Origin: an uncultured Clostridia bacterium
GTDB taxonomy: Bacteria; Bacillota; Clostridia; Christensenellales; UBA1242
NCBI GenBank assembly: GCA_947089305.1
Contig: CAMUJQ010000009.1
Location: 1 to 22,731 of the forward strand
Direction: 5' to 3'
DNA length: 22,731 bases
The translations under genes were made by a program, and so were the position numbers. Under the pieces are notes generated by a model. The model was not told the origin of the DNA, did not search any database, and worked only from the letters and a program-made list of their open reading frames with translations. Shown here piece by piece: positions 21,620-22,731 of the stretch (the first letter of the stretch is position 1; each line of letters starts with the position of its first letter).

Positions 21620-22252
21620 ATGTTTTTATATATCATTCTATTTATTATTGCATTTTTACCTGTTACTATTTTCATGCCAACAATAGTCAAGGGTAGAAAA
21701 AATTTAAGAAAATTAAAAAAACAAGGTTTTATTTTAATTTGTAATCATCAGAGTTTGCTAGATATTCCATTACTTGGAATTAAATTTAGAAGAAGACAAC
21801 ATTTTGTTGCTAAAAGTGAACTAGGTAAAAATAAGTTTATGAAATGGCTTATATTAAAAACTGGTTGTTATTTAATTGATAGAGGAAAACCTAATTTAGC
21901 TTTTTTTAAAGATGCCCAAAAACTTTTAAAAAGCGGTAAAGTTTTAGCAATGTTTCCAGAAGGAACAAGAAAAAAAATATCAACTGAAGAAATGGGCGAA
22001 TTAAAGAATGGAGTTGCAATGCTTGCAATAAAAACTCAAGTAAAAATTTTGCCTATGTATGTAAAAAAGAAACCAAGATTTTTTATTTGGAATAGAATAG
22101 AAGTGGGGGAACCTTTTGATTTAACTGAATTTGAAAAGGTAACTCACGAAAATTTACAGTTAGCAACTAAAAAAATTGCAAATGAATTTTCTAAACTTCA
22201 AGAAAAATGTTTGAAAAAATCTAAAAAACAGTTGACAGAAATTGTAAAATAA
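21620..22252 (+). CDS. plsC: 1-acyl-sn-glycerol-3-phosphate acyltransferase
   Basis: Adds the second acyl chain to lysophosphatidic acid in phospholipid synthesis. One N-terminal membrane segment (about 1-20), catalytic NHQSLLD (N42, H43, D48) of the NHx4D motif, and FPEGTR (112-117) for glycerol-phosphate binding. 210 residues. In many Clostridia cmk-plsC is followed by ispH-rpsA; here tRNA genes follow. A tRNA promoter probably lies inside the last codons. Confidence 0.95.
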   Translation: MFLYIILFIIAFLPVTIFMPTIVKGRKNLRKLKKQGFILICNHQSLLDIPLLGIKFRRRQHFVAKSELGKNKFMKWLILKTGCYLIDRGKPNLAFFKDAQKLLKSGKVLAMFPEGTRKKISTEEMGELKNGVAMLAIKTQVKILPMYVKKKPRFFIWNRIEVGEPFDLTEFEKVTHENLQLATKKIANEFSKLQEKCLKKSKKQLTEIVK

Positions 22253-22260
22253 TATAAACT
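22232..22260 (+). promoter_or_regulatory. Probable promoter of the tRNA genes
   Basis: TTGACA (22232-22237, inside the plsC 3' end), then TATAAA at 22253 (15-bp spacer) or TAAACT at 22255 (17-bp spacer), about 50 bases ahead of tRNA-Pro. Confidence 0.5.
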
Positions 22261-22306
22261 AATATAGTCAGCACGCAAATCTTGAAAAAAATGCTGTTTT
22301 AGGTGG

Positions 22307-22382
22307 CGGGGTGTAGCGCAGTTGGTAGCGCACGTGGTTTGGGACCATGGGGCCGGGAGTTCGAGTCTCTTCACCCCGACCA
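22307..22382 (+). tRNA. tRNA-Pro (TGG), CCA encoded
   Basis: Acceptor stem CGGGGTG (22307-22313) pairs with CACCCCG (22372-22378); discriminator A and CCA 22380-22382. Anticodon stem CGTGG/CCATG with loop TTTGGGA gives anticodon TGG. The T loop TTCGAGT is normal, although its stem has two G-T pairs. Confidence 0.96.
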
Positions 22383-22389
22383 TACTTAC

Positions 22390-22466
22390 GGGCCTTTAGC
22401 TCAGTTGGTTAGAGCAACCGGCTCATAACCGGTCGGTCCGCGGTTCGAGTCCGTGAAGGCCCACCA
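22390..22466 (+). tRNA. tRNA with CAT anticodon, probably tRNA-Ile2
   Basis: Acceptor stem GGGCCTT/AAGGCCC, CCA encoded (22464-22466), anticodon stem ACCGG/CCGGT, loop CTCATAA. A CAT anticodon can be elongator Met or Ile2 (C34 changed to lysidine by TilS). The body (CTTTAGCTCAGTTGG, then GGCTCATAACC) looks like Bacillota tRNA-Ile2 rather than elongator Met; it is not the initiator. Identity from memory of related sequences. Confidence 0.9.
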
Positions 22467-22660
22467 AAATTTAGTTACGGCTAAATTGAGGAGTTATCTA
22501 AGATAAAGTTCACTAAAGTTTGTTGCAAAACAAATTATGAAATTTTTATCAAAGATAAAATTAGTATGGGTGATATGTAATAATGTCCACCAAATTGTGT
22601 TACTTTATTAATAATGCCTGTTAAAACAAATTTAAGTTGCTGTGTTGTAAATTATTATTT

Positions 22661-22731
22661 GGTCTGGTAGTTCAGCTGGTTAGAACGCTAGCCTGTCACG
22701 CTAGAGGTCGTGGGTTCGAACCCCATCCAGG
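22661..22731 (+). tRNA. tRNA-Asp (GTC), 3' end cut by window
   Basis: GGTCTGG acceptor strand at 22661, anticodon stem CTAGC/GCTAG with loop CTGTCAC (anticodon GTC), T arm with TTCGAAC. The window ends in CCAGG; the last acceptor bases, discriminator and CCA are outside. The 194-base gap before it shows only a small AATTTAG/CTAAATT hairpin and no gene. Confidence 0.93.

Noticed and set aside
22198..22383. Minus-strand open frame across tRNA-Pro
   Set aside because: Runs through a tRNA gene and the plsC 3' end; such shadows over tRNAs are a common false prediction.
22587..22592. CCACCA in the gap between the last two tRNAs, as a tRNA remnant
   Set aside because: No acceptor stem or T arm precedes it; six bases followed by AAATT are not enough.

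Overview
The window comes from an AT-rich, endospore-forming member of the Bacillota (Clostridia-like, probably an uncultured lineage). This rests on the recN, hrcA-grpE-dnaK, spoIVB, spoIIM, scpAB and ytfIJ gene content, a Gram-positive type DnaK and a CIRCE operator. TGA is a normal stop. Every gene I can support lies on the + strand. No phage, IS element, CRISPR array or rRNA is visible. The exact genus cannot be read from the sequence.

Layout. (1) 1-1620: recN, cut at its 5' end inside Walker A, closed by a strong terminator. (2) 1631-3514: three consecutive genes for small proteins, each apparently with two SSB-like OB folds and a basic C-terminal tail. (3) 3561-8549: the heat-shock locus hrcA-grpE-dnaK-dnaJ, with a textbook promoter and a CIRCE element in front of hrcA. 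GrpE carries a very unusual Cys/His-rich N-terminal extension. (4) 8609-11175: three colinear paralogous genes for 255-257 aa proteins of unknown function (N-terminal coiled coil plus a conserved C-terminal domain). Each is an independent promoter-gene-terminator cassette. A Spo0A-box-like heptamer lies in front of the first. (5) 11277-14657: sporulation block spoIVB, spoIIM and a DacF-type D,D-carboxypeptidase. (6) 14645-18940: site-2 protease homologue, scpA-scpB, ytfI (DUF2953), ytfJ (GerW) and a second D,D-carboxypeptidase. (7) 18941-22252: rluB, an HI0933-family flavoprotein, cmk and plsC, tightly packed. (8) 22232-22731: tRNA-Pro(TGG), a CAT-anticodon tRNA that looks like tRNA-Ile2, and tRNA-Asp(GTC) cut by the window end.

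How it fits together. The conserved backbone is standard: DNA repair (RecN), protein folding under HrcA control, forespore signalling and engulfment (SpoIVB, SpoIIM), spore peptidoglycan trimming (two carboxypeptidases), chromosome condensation (ScpAB) and translation or lipid housekeeping. The unusual material is in sections 2 and 4. These are two tandem-triplicated families on either side of the chaperone operon, and their promoters share an unusual extended -10 design. The other outstanding oddity is the metallothionein-like GrpE extension. Several sporulation-type genes also start without a Shine-Dalgarno sequence, just downstream of -10-like motifs, which may mean leaderless transcripts.
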